64,000 nucleotides of DNA from Bradyrhizobium_A sp052115025 (GCF_052115025.1 NZ_JBFRFW010000001.1:1-64000); one strand, 5' to 3'; shown: positions 20,579 to 29,751, numbered from the stretch's first letter. Program-made: numbers and translations. The notes: a model not told the origin generated them from the letters alone.

Positions 20579-20691
20579 GACCATGGCCTCCCCGAAAGCG
20601 GAGGCCGTGATGCCATAGTCTGCCGATTTTCCTCAGAGCGAGGGACGCGGCCCTGATGCGCACGGCCCGCATGGATCACGCCGGCATGACG

Positions 20692-20716
20692 CCGTCGCCT
20701 CTGGACGAGGCGACGG
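20692..20716 (-). terminator. Hairpin after glyS
   Basis: A perfect 10-base stem (CCGTCGCCTC at 20692-20701 with GAGGCGACGG at 20707-20716, loop TGGAC) begins 15 bases beyond the glyS stop. There is no T-tract, so it may be an RNA-stabilising hairpin or weak terminator of glyQS. Confidence 0.5.
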
Positions 20717-20731
20717 GATCAGTCGATGCAA

Positions 20732-22849
20732 TCAGTCCTGGATCTTCGAGAAATCCGCCACCGCACGGGTCGCCGCGCGGATCTGGTTGAGCAGCTTGAG
20801 GCGGTTCTCGCGCACCTTGGCGTCGTCGTCGTTGACCTTGACCTTGTCGAAGAACGCATCGACCGCCGGCCGCAGCTTCGCCATCGCGGTCATCGCCGCG
20901 GCAAAGTCTTCCGTCGCCACGGCCGCACTGGCGTCGGCCGTCGCGGTGCCGATGGCGGCGGCGAGCGCCTTCTCCTCGTCGAGGCGGTAGAGCGATGCAT
21001 CGGGCGCACCGTCATACGCCTTGCCGTCCTTCTTCTCCTCGATGCGCAGGATGTTGGCCGCGCGCTTGACGCCGGCGAGCAGATTCTTGCCGTCGTCGCT
21101 GTCGAGGAACTTGCCGAGCGCCTCGACGCGGCGCACGACCAGCAGGAGATCGTCCTGGCCACCAAGCGCGAACACCGCATCGACGAGATCGTGGCGCGCG
21201 CCCTGATCGCGCAACTGGACCTTGAGACGATCGGCGAAGAACGCCAGCAGGTCGTCAGGCAGCGTCTGCGCATCGACGCCGGCATGGCGCGGATCGGACA
21301 GTTTCAGGCCCGCGATGGCAGAAGCCGCAGCCTTGCGCACCGGCAAGCGCAACGCGTTGTCGAGCACAAGACGGATCACGCCCAGCGCCGCACGGCGCAG
21401 CGCGAACGGATCCTTGCTGCCGGTCGGCTTCTCGTCGATCGCCCAGAACCCGACCAGCGTATCGAGCTTGTCGGCGAGCGCGATCGCAACCGCGACGGAA
21501 TCCGTCGGCACGCGATCGTTCGGGCCCTGCGGCTTGTAGTGATCCTCGATGGCGGCGGCGACGGAGGCGTCCTCGCCCTGGGCCAGCGCGTAGTAGCGGC
21601 CCATGAGGCCCTGGACCTCGGGGAATTCGCCGACGACCTCGGTGAGCAGGTCGGCCTTGGCGAGCTGCGCTGCACGCCCGACCTTGGCCACGTCCGCTCT
21701 GACCTCGGGCGCAAGCTCGACCGCGAGCCGCTCGATGCGAGCGATGCGCGCCGCCTGGGTGCCGAGCTTCTCGTGGAACACGATCTGCTCGAACTTCGGC
21801 AGCCGCGCGTCGAGCCTGGTCTTGAGGTCGGTCTCGTAGAAGAACTTGGCGTCCGACAGCCGCGCGCGGATGACCCGCTCGTTGCCGGCGACGATGGCGC
21901 TGCCGCCGTCGCTCGCCTCGATATTGGCGATCAGGATGAACTTCGGCGCGAGCTTGCCGGTGTTCGGGTCGCGCACCACAAAACACTTCTGGTTGTTGCG
22001 GATGGTGGCGCGGATCACTTCGTCCGGGATCGCGAGGAACGCCGGATCGAACGATCCCATCAGCACCACCGGCCACTCGACGAGACCGGCCACCTCGTCC
22101 AGTAGCACCTGATCCTCGACGAGCTCGAAGCCCTGCGCGAAGGCGAGCTCCTTGGCGTCCTCCAGGATGGTGTCCCGGCGACGCTGCGGATCGAGCATCA
22201 CCTTGGCATCGTGCAGCTTGGCTTCGTAGTCGGCGAAACGGCGCACGCTGAAATCCGCAGGCGCCATGAAGCGATGGCCGCGCGTGACCTGGCCGGCCTC
22301 GATGCCGTCGACGGAGAACGCGACGACGTCGGGATCTTCGGTCTCCGGGCCGAAGGTCGCGATGATCGAATGCAGCGGCCGCACCCAGGACAGCGCACCG
22401 GGCTTCGCCGAGCGCGTGCCCCAGCGCATCGACTTCGGCCACGGGAAGGTGCGCACGATGACGGGGAGGAATTCCGCCAGCACCTCGATCGCCGGGCGGC
22501 CCGGCTTCTCGATCAGCGCGACATAGAACTCACCCTTCTTGGCATCCTTCTCGATCTTGGCCTCATCCAGCGAGGCAAGGCCGGCGCTCTTGAGGAAGCC
22601 CTGGATCGCGGCGTCGGGGGCGCCGACGCGCGGGCCCTTGCGCTCTTCCTTGAGGTCGGGCTGGCGCGCCGGCACGCCGTGCACGGTGAGCGCGAGACGG
22701 CGCGGCGTCACGAAGGCTTTCGCGCCCTCATAGACAAGGCCCTCGGCCACCAGCTTGTCGGTGACCATGCGGCGCAGATCCTCCGCCGCCTTGGCCTGCA
22801 TGCGCGCGGGGATCTCTTCGGAGAACAGTTCGAGCAGAAGATCGGGCAT
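20732..22849 (-). CDS. glyS: Glycine--tRNA ligase, beta subunit
   Basis: Beta subunit (705 residues, usual length) of the bacterial-type heterotetrameric glycyl-tRNA synthetase, which binds tRNA(Gly). It starts MPDLLLELFSEEIPARMQ, a hallmark of the family, and carries PFALRRAALGVIRLVL near residue 530 and a C-terminal anticodon-binding-like region ending in FFDKVKVNDDDAKVRENRLK. It follows glyQ after only three bases, so the pair is translationally close and must be co-expressed. Confidence 0.97.
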   Translation of the reverse strand: MPDLLLELFSEEIPARMQAKAAEDLRRMVTDKLVAEGLVYEGAKAFVTPRRLALTVHGVPARQPDLKEERKGPRVGAPDAAIQGFLKSAGLASLDEAKIEKDAKKGEFYVALIEKPGRPAIEVLAEFLPVIVRTFPWPKSMRWGTRSAKPGALSWVRPLHSIIATFGPETEDPDVVAFSVDGIEAGQVTRGHRFMAPADFSVRRFADYEAKLHDAKVMLDPQRRRDTILEDAKELAFAQGFELVEDQVLLDEVAGLVEWPVVLMGSFDPAFLAIPDEVIRATIRNNQKCFVVRDPNTGKLAPKFILIANIEASDGGSAIVAGNERVIRARLSDAKFFYETDLKTRLDARLPKFEQIVFHEKLGTQAARIARIERLAVELAPEVRADVAKVGRAAQLAKADLLTEVVGEFPEVQGLMGRYYALAQGEDASVAAAIEDHYKPQGPNDRVPTDSVAVAIALADKLDTLVGFWAIDEKPTGSKDPFALRRAALGVIRLVLDNALRLPVRKAAASAIAGLKLSDPRHAGVDAQTLPDDLLAFFADRLKVQLRDQGARHDLVDAVFALGGQDDLLLVVRRVEALGKFLDSDDGKNLLAGVKRAANILRIEEKKDGKAYDGAPDASLYRLDEEKALAAAIGTATADASAAVATEDFAAAMTAMAKLRPAVDAFFDKVKVNDDDAKVRENRLKLLNQIRAATRAVADFSKIQD

Positions 22850-22852
22850 CGC

Positions 22853-23782
22853 TTACGCTCCGCCCGCTTCAGTGGCGATCCAGGCTTCGCCGCAGGCCTT
22901 CGCCAGCTCGCGGACACGCAGGATGTAGCTTTGCCGCTCGGTGACCGAGATCACGCCGCGGGCGTCGAGAAGATTGAACACGTGGCTTGCCTTGATGCAC
23001 TGGTCATATGCCGGCAGCGCCATCAGGTGACGCTCCCGCTTGCCGTCCTGCCAGCCGGCGTCGAGATATTTGCGGCAGGCGCTCTCCGCCATCTTGAACT
23101 GTTCGAACAGCATCGCGGTGTCGGAGTGCTCGAAATTGTGCCGCGAGTACTCGCGCTCCGCCTGCAGGAAGATGTCGCCATAGGTCACCTTGTCGGCGCC
23201 CTCGCGGCCGTTGAAGTTGAGGTCGTAGACACGGTCGACGCCCTGGACGTACATCGCGAGGCGCTCGAGGCCATAGGTCAATTCGCCCGCGACCGGCGAA
23301 CATTCGACGCCGGCGACCTGTTGGAAATAAGTGAACTGCGACACCTCCATGCCGTCGCACCAGCACTCCCAGCCGAGCCCCCACGCGCCAAGCGTCGGGC
23401 TCTCCCAGTCGTCCTCGACGAAGCGGATGTCGTGCAGGGCGGCATCGACGCCAATCGCCGCCAGCGACTTGAGATAGAGGTCCTGGATGTCCGGCGGCGA
23501 CGGCTTCAGGATCACCTGGAACTGATAATAGTGCTGCAACCTGTTGGGGTTCTCGCCATAACGACCGTCCTTGGGACGCCGCGAGGGCTGCACATAGGCC
23601 GCGTTCCACGACCGTGGCCCCAGCGCGCGCAGAGTGGTCGCCGGATGGAAGGTGCCCGCCCCGACTTCCATATCGTAGGGCTGCAGAATCACGCAGCCAT
23701 GATCGGCCCAGAACCGCTGCAGGGTCAGGATCAGGCCCTGGAAGGAGCGCTCGGGCCGCATGTGATCGGGCAGTTTTTCCAT
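22853..23782 (-). CDS. glyQ: Glycine--tRNA ligase, alpha subunit
   Basis: Catalytic alpha subunit (309 residues) that forms glycyl-adenylate in the alpha2beta2 glycyl-tRNA synthetase. Seen: FQGLILTLQRFWADHGCVIL, then QPYDMEVGAGTFHPATTLRA, YVQPSRRPKDGRYGENPNRL and the metal/ATP site region GLERLAMYVQGVDRVYDL. First gene of glyQ-glyS. No T-box leader is expected in this phylum and none is visible. Assignment is firm. Confidence 0.97.
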   Translation of the reverse strand: MEKLPDHMRPERSFQGLILTLQRFWADHGCVILQPYDMEVGAGTFHPATTLRALGPRSWNAAYVQPSRRPKDGRYGENPNRLQHYYQFQVILKPSPPDIQDLYLKSLAAIGVDAALHDIRFVEDDWESPTLGAWGLGWECWCDGMEVSQFTYFQQVAGVECSPVAGELTYGLERLAMYVQGVDRVYDLNFNGREGADKVTYGDIFLQAEREYSRHNFEHSDTAMLFEQFKMAESACRKYLDAGWQDGKRERHLMALPAYDQCIKASHVFNLLDARGVISVTERQSYILRVRELAKACGEAWIATEAGGA

Positions 23783-23970
23783 GATCGTCTTAAGGTTTGG
23801 CTCACCGTGTCGGAACGCGGCGGACCGTATCGACGTGGATAACTGGAATCAAGGCGGCCCGGCCAGAAACCCCTCGGCCCGGGACGGCGTATACGTCGGG
23901 CAGCGGGGATTAACCCTTCGATTCGCGATCCGACGGCCTCTCCACCCGTTCCTTTTGGGGGGATACCACC

Positions 23971-24090
23971 ATGCTACTTGCCGCTGCGACGGTCTTTCTC
24001 GTGGTGGCCGCGACCCTGGTCGCGGCCTCGCCGTTCCTGCACGCCGAGCGGCAGCAGCGGCGGCGACTGCGCGCGATTCAGAAAAATTGA
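23971..24090 (+). CDS. Putative 39-residue membrane protein
   Basis: The frame reads MLLAAATVFLVVAATLVAAS, then a charged tail PFLHAERQQRRRLRAIQKN. One transmembrane helix with a basic cytoplasmic tail is a common small-protein layout. A run of G at 23957-23962 lies eight bases before the ATG and can serve as ribosome binding site. It diverges from glyQ. No family known to me; reality is plausible but unproven. Confidence 0.45.
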   Translation: MLLAAATVFLVVAATLVAASPFLHAERQQRRRLRAIQKN

Positions 24091-24260
24091 ACGACCCTTG
24101 CAAGCGCGTCCTAACCGCCGTCGAGGTCCGCAGATCGAGCCTCGGATTTTGTTAGGGATCGCCGCCCTAGGCTGATGGCCATGACAAGCCGCTGGTCAGC
24201 TTGAACCGGTGACGACGTCGCCGCGACCAACCGGACGAAGCGAAGAAACGGAGCACTCCG

Positions 24261-24377
24261 ATGCCGAGCCTTGACCTGATCGCTGCATGTGTGATGGCGC
24301 TGTCGCTGTTTGCCGTGGCGCGTCGGCAGACGCGCGACAACCGGGTTCGCGTCACGGTGCTCCGTCAGCGGCGCTGA
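24261..24377 (+). CDS. Putative 38-residue small protein
   Basis: The frame encodes MPSLDLIAACVMALSLFAVA followed by RRQTRDNRVRVTVLRQRR: a hydrophobic helix and a strongly basic tail, much like the preceding 39-residue frame. GGAG at 24250-24253 is seven bases upstream. It might be a tandem partner of that gene. Function unknown; could be chance. Confidence 0.4.
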   Translation: MPSLDLIAACVMALSLFAVARRQTRDNRVRVTVLRQRR

Positions 24378-24468
24378 GAACCAGCGACCACCACTCCGCC
24401 AAGCCTCTCCCCCAAAACCTCCACGACATGCCGCCGGCCAAGGTGATGCCCCACCTTCGAGCCGGCGC

Positions 24469-24522
24469 AAGTCTTCTGGAAGCATCAAGTCTTCTGGAGG
24501 TATCACGTCTTTCGGAGGTATC
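24469..24522. repeat. Three 18-base tandem repeats
   Basis: Units at 24469-24486, 24487-24504 and 24505-24522 share the pattern AAGTCTTCTGGAGGTATC with a few changes (AGGTATC or AAGCATC ends; ACGTCTTTC in the third). A partial fourth copy begins at 24523. They lie in the gap between the small frames and the 63-residue gene. No clear coding role. Confidence 0.75.
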
Positions 24523-24595
24523 GGGTGTCTTGCAGACTCAATTGAGTTGAGCCCCACCATAAGAAGGCGCACCCGAAGCGCAGATTCGCCGCGGC

Positions 24596-24787
24596 TCACT
24601 CTGGCCAGTAAGCGCCGGTCACCGGATCGCGCCGCAGCCGACGGACCGGCTCGGGGCGGGCTTCTGCCATATGCACGGCGCGCACGCGATCGAGCTCATC
24701 ATTGATCCGGCGGGCTTCCCGCAAGCCCCAACGCACCAGCGCAGTCCCACCCAGGGCACCGACAAGAACCAGCAGCAGCGGCGGCAT
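24596..24787 (-). CDS. Small single-helix membrane protein of unknown function
   Basis: A 63-residue protein from ATG 24787 (GAGGA seven bases upstream). The N-terminus MPPLLLVLVGALGGTALVRW is a membrane helix; the rest is charged (EARRINDELDRVR) and ends RRLRRDPVTGAYWPE. The ending DPVTGxYxP is a recurrent C-terminal pattern among small hypothetical proteins of this group as I recall. Start at 24805 is possible but has weaker support. It lies downstream of the SppA-like gene on the same strand, separated by a hairpin. Confidence 0.7.
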   Translation of the reverse strand: MPPLLLVLVGALGGTALVRWGLREARRINDELDRVRAVHMAEARPEPVRRLRRDPVTGAYWPE

Positions 24788-24841
24788 TGATCTGTCCTCG
24801 CTCAAGACCCCTTTTGTTCCGCAGCGGCGTGTCGCGATTGT

Positions 24842-24875
24842 GGCAAGGTGCCCGGTTTGTCCCGGACACCTTGCC
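24842..24875 (-). terminator. Hairpin after the SppA-like gene
   Basis: GGCAAGGTG (24842-24850) and CACCTTGCC (24867-24875) form a perfect 9-base stem, extended inside by four further GC pairs after one mismatch. It begins eight bases beyond the peptidase stop codon. No T-tract follows on either strand, so it is a candidate terminator or mRNA 3' stabiliser. Confidence 0.5.
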
Positions 24876-24883
24876 GCACAGGA

Positions 24884-25804
24884 CTAAAATCCGTAACGCG
24901 CCCAGACTGCCCGGGCTTCCAGCGCCGAGATCAGCTCCTCGGGCAGCTCAGCACCGCCGAACAGGGCCGTCGCACCCGGCGCACGCCGTCCAAGCAGCCC
25001 TGCGAGCGGGCCGCTCGCCGGCGCGATCAGCGGGGTCTGCACCTTGTCGCCGAAGCGGGCCCGCAGCGTCGCCCGCAGATCGCCGACGGCGTCCGCGAGG
25101 CCGAGCTCGACCGCCCGTCCGCCGGCCCAGTATTCGCCGGTAAAGAGATAGTCGTCGCCGCCGGTCAGGCGGGCCCCGCGGCTGTCCTTGACCAGCGCGA
25201 TGAACACCCCGTGGATTTCGCGCTGGATCGCCTTGAGCCGCTCCACATCCTCGGGGTTCTCCGGCAGGAACGGATCGAGCGTCGCCTTGTGCGCGCCCGC
25301 CGTATAGAGCCGGCGCTCGACGCCGATCTTCTTGATCAGCCCCTCAAAGCCGAACGAGCCGCCGACCACGCCGATCGATCCCAGGATGGAGGAGGGATCG
25401 ACAAAGATCTCGTCGGCCGCGCAGGCGATCATGTAGCCGCCGGAGGCCGCAACGTCCTCGACGAACGCCAGCACCGGCAGCTTCTTCTCGGCAGCGAGCT
25501 GGCGGATGCGCAGGAAGATCTGGCGCGACTGCACCGGCGAGCCGCCGGGCGAGTTGATCATCAGCGCCACCGCCTTGGCATGTCGGGTCGCAAACGCGCG
25601 CTCCAGCGTGCGCGCGACGCCTGCGAGCGTCAGGCCCTGGCGCAGCGGCGTCACCGCGCCGATCACGCCACCGAGGCGCACGACGGGGACCACCGGCTGG
25701 TCGCCGCGCAGACGCGCAGGCAACAGGCGTCGGCTGCGGGCAAGCAGGTGCCGCGCGAAACCGGCAAGTCCGGGTTGGGGATGGGAGGGGTCTGACTGGC
25801 TCAT
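24884..25804 (-). CDS. S49 family peptidase (SppA/SohB-like)
   Basis: A 306-residue Ser-Lys protease of the signal-peptide-peptidase A class, which cleaves within or near membranes. ATG 25804 is chosen; the frame to 25942 adds unrelated sequence. Seen: MINSPGGSPVQSRQIF at about 82-97, the nucleophile Ser121 in EDVAASGGYMIACAADEI, the SILGSIGVVGG loop, and the general base Lys173 in TAGAHKATLDPF. It is about half the length of duplicated E. coli SppA and matches the short single-domain form. No clear N-terminal membrane helix is seen. Divergent from the autotransporter. Confidence 0.9.
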   Translation of the reverse strand: MSQSDPSHPQPGLAGFARHLLARSRRLLPARLRGDQPVVPVVRLGGVIGAVTPLRQGLTLAGVARTLERAFATRHAKAVALMINSPGGSPVQSRQIFLRIRQLAAEKKLPVLAFVEDVAASGGYMIACAADEIFVDPSSILGSIGVVGGSFGFEGLIKKIGVERRLYTAGAHKATLDPFLPENPEDVERLKAIQREIHGVFIALVKDSRGARLTGGDDYLFTGEYWAGGRAVELGLADAVGDLRATLRARFGDKVQTPLIAPASGPLAGLLGRRAPGATALFGGAELPEELISALEARAVWARYGF

Positions 25805-25914
25805 GCTCCTGAAATAGTCACAGCGACGCGGCTTGTCACCACCCCACCATCCCTCTAGGCTCCAGATGGCAATTTCAATGATGTGCGGCAGTTTGCGTCG
25901 CGGGGGTTGCGTCA

Positions 25915-28470
25915 GTGTGGATCGGGGGCGTCCTGGCGGCAAGATGCCGCGCGGGTCTTCAGTTGTTTGCTGGGCTCGGCGCGATCATGGCGCTGGGTGA
26001 GGTCCTCTCCGTCCCCCCTGCGGCCGCAGCCTGCGCACCTTCCCCTGTCAGCAGCGGCGACATCGTTACCTGTACCGGGCTCGACACCAACGGGGTGGGC
26101 AGCGGCCTGGAAGACCATGTCACCGTGACGGTCGCTCCGAACGCGCTGATCGCACCTGCCACAGCCGGCTTCGGCATCAATCTCACCGCCAGCAACACCA
26201 TCACCAACAACGGCGTCGTCACCGGTTCAGGTGGCGGCATTCAGGCCACCGACCACAACACCATTGTCAACACCGGGACCATCGGCGGCTCCGGCGATCT
26301 CGGCATCAACGTCGGCAACGGCAACGGCATCACCAATGCCGGGGCGGTCAGCGGCAACTTCATCGGCATCGCCGCGCAGGACTTCAACACCATCGTCAAC
26401 AACGGCGTGATCACCGGAACGAATGCCTACGGGATCCTGCTCGGCAACAACAACACGCTGACCAATGGCGGCATCATCACCGGCCTGTTCGCCGGGGTGC
26501 TCGCACAGGACAGCAACACCATCACCAACAATGGCACGATCGCCGCCGCTGACCGCGGCTTCGCCATCGCGCTGGCCGGCCGCGGGTCGGTGACCAATAA
26601 CGGCCAGATCATGGCCGGCGCGGGCGGCGCAGGCATCGCTGCCCAGGATATCAGCACCATCATCAACAACGGCCTGATCACGGCCGGTATCGGCGGCGCC
26701 GGCGTGCTCACGTCGGGCGGCACCTTCATCAACAACGGCACCATTCGATCGGGCGGTTACAGCCTCTACGGCGGGGCGTTCTCGGGAACGGCCACGTTCA
26801 TCAACAATGGCAGGCTTGACGGCGTCATCCAGCTCGGCGGGCCGATCCCCGGCACCACGCTCGTCAACAACGGCGTCATCGCCATCAGCAGCCCGGACAC
26901 GCCGCTCGGCCGCGCGACGAACTCGACCTACTGGCATTTCATCGATGCCAGCTTCGTGCAGAGTTCGACCGGCACGCTGGAATTGCGCGTCAACCGCGAC
27001 GGCCTGAGCGACGGACTCAGTGCCGCCACCCCGCACCTCGGCGGCACCTTGCGCGCGGTGCTGCAGCCGGGGCTGTACGATCCGGTGACGGTCTATCACA
27101 GCGTCGTCGCCAATTGCGGCTGCACCGGCGGTGACCTCAACGGCACGCGCTTCGGCGCGGTGGTCGCGTCCGCGCCCTTGTTCTTCACGGCCGTGGCCAA
27201 CTACGTCAACGATCCGTCGCTCGGCACCGGCATCAACGCTGTCGACCTCGTGCTGACGCGGCTTCCGTTCGGCGCCGTCCCCGGCGAGACGGTCAACCAG
27301 CGCGCGGTCGGAACGGCGCTGGAGCGCGGCTATTCGACCACCCTGACCGGCGCGCTCGCGACATTCTACGGCAGCCTGCTGACGAGCAGCTCGCTCGGCG
27401 CGCTCGACCAGATGTCCGGCGAAGGCACCATCGCCACCCAGCAGACCGCGCTGCTGGCGAACGCGATGTTCATGAACGCGCTGATGACCGACATCACGGC
27501 CGCGTTCGCCGCGACCAGCGGCGGCCCGGAGGCGCTCGGCTATGCATCGCCCCAGCCGATGCATCCGGCGTTACAACGCTTCGCCAAGGCCCCCGACCTC
27601 GACGAGGCCTGGCGCTGGCGGTTCTCCGCAGGGGGCTTCGGTGGTGGCCTCACCAGCCGCGGCAATGCGGCGACCGGCAGCGCCGACCAGACCGCGAGCG
27701 GCGGCGCAGCGCTCGCCAGCCTCAGCTACCGGGTCGATCCGCAATGGCTGGTCGGCGTAGCGCTCAGCGGCGGCCGGTTCTCGTTTGCCTCGGCGCCCCG
27801 TGCCACCACCGGCGACCTCGACACCGTCCAGGCGGCGGTGTTCGTGCGCGGCGACTGGAACACGTTCCGCGTGACCGCGGCACTCGATGTCGCGACCTTC
27901 GACAACACGACCTCCCGCGTCATTGCCGGTGTCGGCCCAGCCGAGGTGGCCCGCGCCAACTTCTCCAGCGAGCTCGTCGGCGGCCGGCTCGAGATCGCGC
28001 GTCCCATCGCGTGGAGCGGCATCACCGTGGCACCGTTCGCCGCCATCGCCCCCGCAACGCTGTGGCAGCGGGCGCGCAACGAGACCAGCGTGGTGCTGGG
28101 CAGCGGCGCCCCGGGCTTGCTCGGCCTGTCCTATGCACCGGTGACGGTCACCTCGCTGCCCACCTTCCTCGGCATCCAGCTCGACACCATCCTCGATCTC
28201 GGCGCCGGACGAACGCTGACGCCATCGGCACGCGTGGCATGGGTTCACGAGTTCCGGCCGGATCGCAGCCAGGATGCATCGTTCATCGCTTTGCCGGCAT
28301 CGACATTCACGGTGTTCGGCCCGCGCGTCGCGCCGGATGCGGTGCAGGTCGATGCCGGCCTGCGGCTGGCGCTGACCCGCGCGGTCCTGCTGCAGGCCAA
28401 TTTCACCGGCGAACTCTCAAACAGCCGCAGCCAGTATGCCGGCTCCGGCGGCCTTCGGATCACCTGGTGA
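25915..28470 (+). CDS. Autotransporter outer membrane beta-barrel protein
   Basis: A type V-secreted surface protein of 851 residues. The GTG at 25915 is preferred: GGGGG ends eight bases upstream and it gives a long signal peptide (ending PPAAAA near residue 39). The passenger, about 40-350, is made of repeats of the form NTITNNGTI / NTIVNNGVITG, spaced about 20-25 residues, which should fold as a right-handed beta-helix. Residues about 350-560 are non-repetitive. The last 270 residues form the translocator barrel (GLTSRGNAATGSADQTASGG onward, ending GSGGLRITW). No protease or pertactin catalytic motif is evident. Passenger function, such as adhesion, is inference. An ATG at 25987 is a poorer alternative. 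Confidence 0.88.
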   Translation: MWIGGVLAARCRAGLQLFAGLGAIMALGEVLSVPPAAAACAPSPVSSGDIVTCTGLDTNGVGSGLEDHVTVTVAPNALIAPATAGFGINLTASNTITNNGVVTGSGGGIQATDHNTIVNTGTIGGSGDLGINVGNGNGITNAGAVSGNFIGIAAQDFNTIVNNGVITGTNAYGILLGNNNTLTNGGIITGLFAGVLAQDSNTITNNGTIAAADRGFAIALAGRGSVTNNGQIMAGAGGAGIAAQDISTIINNGLITAGIGGAGVLTSGGTFINNGTIRSGGYSLYGGAFSGTATFINNGRLDGVIQLGGPIPGTTLVNNGVIAISSPDTPLGRATNSTYWHFIDASFVQSSTGTLELRVNRDGLSDGLSAATPHLGGTLRAVLQPGLYDPVTVYHSVVANCGCTGGDLNGTRFGAVVASAPLFFTAVANYVNDPSLGTGINAVDLVLTRLPFGAVPGETVNQRAVGTALERGYSTTLTGALATFYGSLLTSSSLGALDQMSGEGTIATQQTALLANAMFMNALMTDITAAFAATSGGPEALGYASPQPMHPALQRFAKAPDLDEAWRWRFSAGGFGGGLTSRGNAATGSADQTASGGAALASLSYRVDPQWLVGVALSGGRFSFASAPRATTGDLDTVQAAVFVRGDWNTFRVTAALDVATFDNTTSRVIAGVGPAEVARANFSSELVGGRLEIARPIAWSGITVAPFAAIAPATLWQRARNETSVVLGSGAPGLLGLSYAPVTVTSLPTFLGIQLDTILDLGAGRTLTPSARVAWVHEFRPDRSQDASFIALPASTFTVFGPRVAPDAVQVDAGLRLALTRAVLLQANFTGELSNSRSQYAGSGGLRITW

Positions 28471-28660
28471 AGCACCGAGACTCTCTCCACCGATTTTTTC
28501 TCGACGGGTAACTGCACCTTAACCATTGGAACGCTTCTTGCTTAGGAAGCGGCGAGTGTCGGCGATGCGATACCGGTTTCGTGATCCAGCGGATGCGAGA
28601 CTTGATCGCGCCTCACCGATGCAACGCCATAGGATGCAATGGGCGAGCGATGGTGCAGAG

Positions 28661-28759
28661 ATGAAAATCTATCTTCTCTTGATGCTGATGGGCGCGCTGC
28701 TGACCGCCATCCGGATGACCTCCCTGCCTGAATCCCGGTCAGAGACGCTGCCGCAATAG
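28661..28759 (+). CDS. Possible 32-residue membrane peptide
   Basis: The frame reads MKIYLLLMLMGALLTAIRMT then SLPESRSETLPQ, one hydrophobic helix with a polar tail. The ribosome binding site is weak (GCAGAG). It ends just before the convergent trmN6 stop. Listed only as a possibility. Confidence 0.3.
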   Translation: MKIYLLLMLMGALLTAIRMTSLPESRSETLPQ

Positions 28760-28766
28760 TCAGCCG

Positions 28767-29531
28767 TCACACGCTGCCGAGTGCGAGCGGCCGCTCGCCG
28801 CGCATCACCGCCTGCACCGCCGGATGCGGCTGTCCTGCGTCATCATGGAGCGCAATTCCTGCAAGGAGCTGCAGCGGCGCGCGCCCGCCTTTCACCGCCC
28901 GCACCACAATCCGGATTGCGGGTGAGGCGGGATCCGGATGCACCGGCAGGAGACACAGGCTGCCGAAGCCGCGCTCCAGCGCCGCCATCACCTCGGTCAA
29001 CGCGTCCGCCCGCCAGATCAGCGTCAGCACGCCGCCGGGCCTGAGCACGCGACGGGCAGCATGCACCCAGGCCTCGAGCGTTCCGGTCTCGGCGTGATGC
29101 GCGAGCCCCCGCGCGGCATCCGGCGACCGGCGATGCCGGGCGGGATCGTTGAATGGCGGATTCATCAGCACCACGTCAGCGCCGTCAGCCGGCAGTCCGG
29201 CGGCTGCGAATGCTGCGGCGCCAGCCGTCACATCGAGTTCCAGCACCCGGGCGGACAGCGCATTGACGGCGGCATTGTGCCGCGCCAGCCCGGCAAGCCC
29301 CGGATCGATCTCCACCAGCGTCAGGTCGAGCCCGCCGACCCGGCGGGCAAGGGCGAGCCCAGCCGCCCCGACACCGGCCCCGAAATCCACCGCCCGGTCG
29401 CCGGCACGGGCCGCCGTCGCCGCCGCCAGCAGGACCGCATCGTGGCCTGACCGGTGGCCGCGCCGGCGCTGGCGCAGCAGCAGCCTGCCGCCGAGAAAAG
29501 CGTCGTCCGTGAGAATTTCGGCCTCAGTCAT
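28767..29531 (-). CDS. tRNA1(Val) (adenine(37)-N6)-methyltransferase-like protein
   Basis: A 254-residue N6-adenine methyltransferase of the TrmN6/YfiC type, expected to modify A37 of tRNA(Val). Seen: SAM site DFGAGVGAAGLALA at about 49-62, EIDPGLAGLARHNAAVN, and the catalytic NPPF at 124-127. The start ATG 29531 overlaps the end of the upstream DUF2007 gene by eight bases, showing translational coupling. The family is also annotated more broadly as a methyltransferase, so tRNA specificity is inferred. Confidence 0.8.
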   Translation of the reverse strand: MTEAEILTDDAFLGGRLLLRQRRRGHRSGHDAVLLAAATAARAGDRAVDFGAGVGAAGLALARRVGGLDLTLVEIDPGLAGLARHNAAVNALSARVLELDVTAGAAAFAAAGLPADGADVVLMNPPFNDPARHRRSPDAARGLAHHAETGTLEAWVHAARRVLRPGGVLTLIWRADALTEVMAALERGFGSLCLLPVHPDPASPAIRIVVRAVKGGRAPLQLLAGIALHDDAGQPHPAVQAVMRGERPLALGSV

Positions 29532-29751
29532 CGGCCCGCAGCTCGTGCGCAAGGCCCGCTTCGGTGAGGAGCCGCCGGGCCGCCCGCAGATCGTCCTCGG
29601 CGACCAGCAGCCGGCGCGGCAGCACCCCGAGCGAACCTTCGATAATGCTCATGTTCTGGTCGAGCACGAGATGGCCGATCCCGGCCCCGTCGAGCAGCGC
29701 CTCCACCGCCGAAACCAGCACCATGTCATTGGTCCGCAACAATTCCCGCAC
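29524..29751 (-). CDS. DUF2007 domain protein
   Basis: A 75-residue putative signal-transducing protein. It reads RELLRTNDMVLVSAVEALLD, then GIGHLVLDQNMSIIEGSLGV and LPRRLLVAEDDLRAARRLL, matching the DUF2007 fold. A GTG at 29751 with AAGGGGG upstream is preferred over the ATG at 29793, which adds low-complexity residues and overlaps the divergent polyprenyl synthase leader. Its stop lies inside the trmN6-like gene, so the two are coupled. Molecular role unknown. Confidence 0.8.
   Translation of the reverse strand: MRELLRTNDMVLVSAVEALLDGAGIGHLVLDQNMSIIEGSLGVLPRRLLVAEDDLRAARRLLTEAGLAHELRADD

Noticed and set aside
24111..24599. 162-codon minus-strand frame over the 18-base repeat
   Set aside because: No ribosome binding site, no family, and the composition looks random; PEDLMLPEDL repeats arise only from the DNA repeat.
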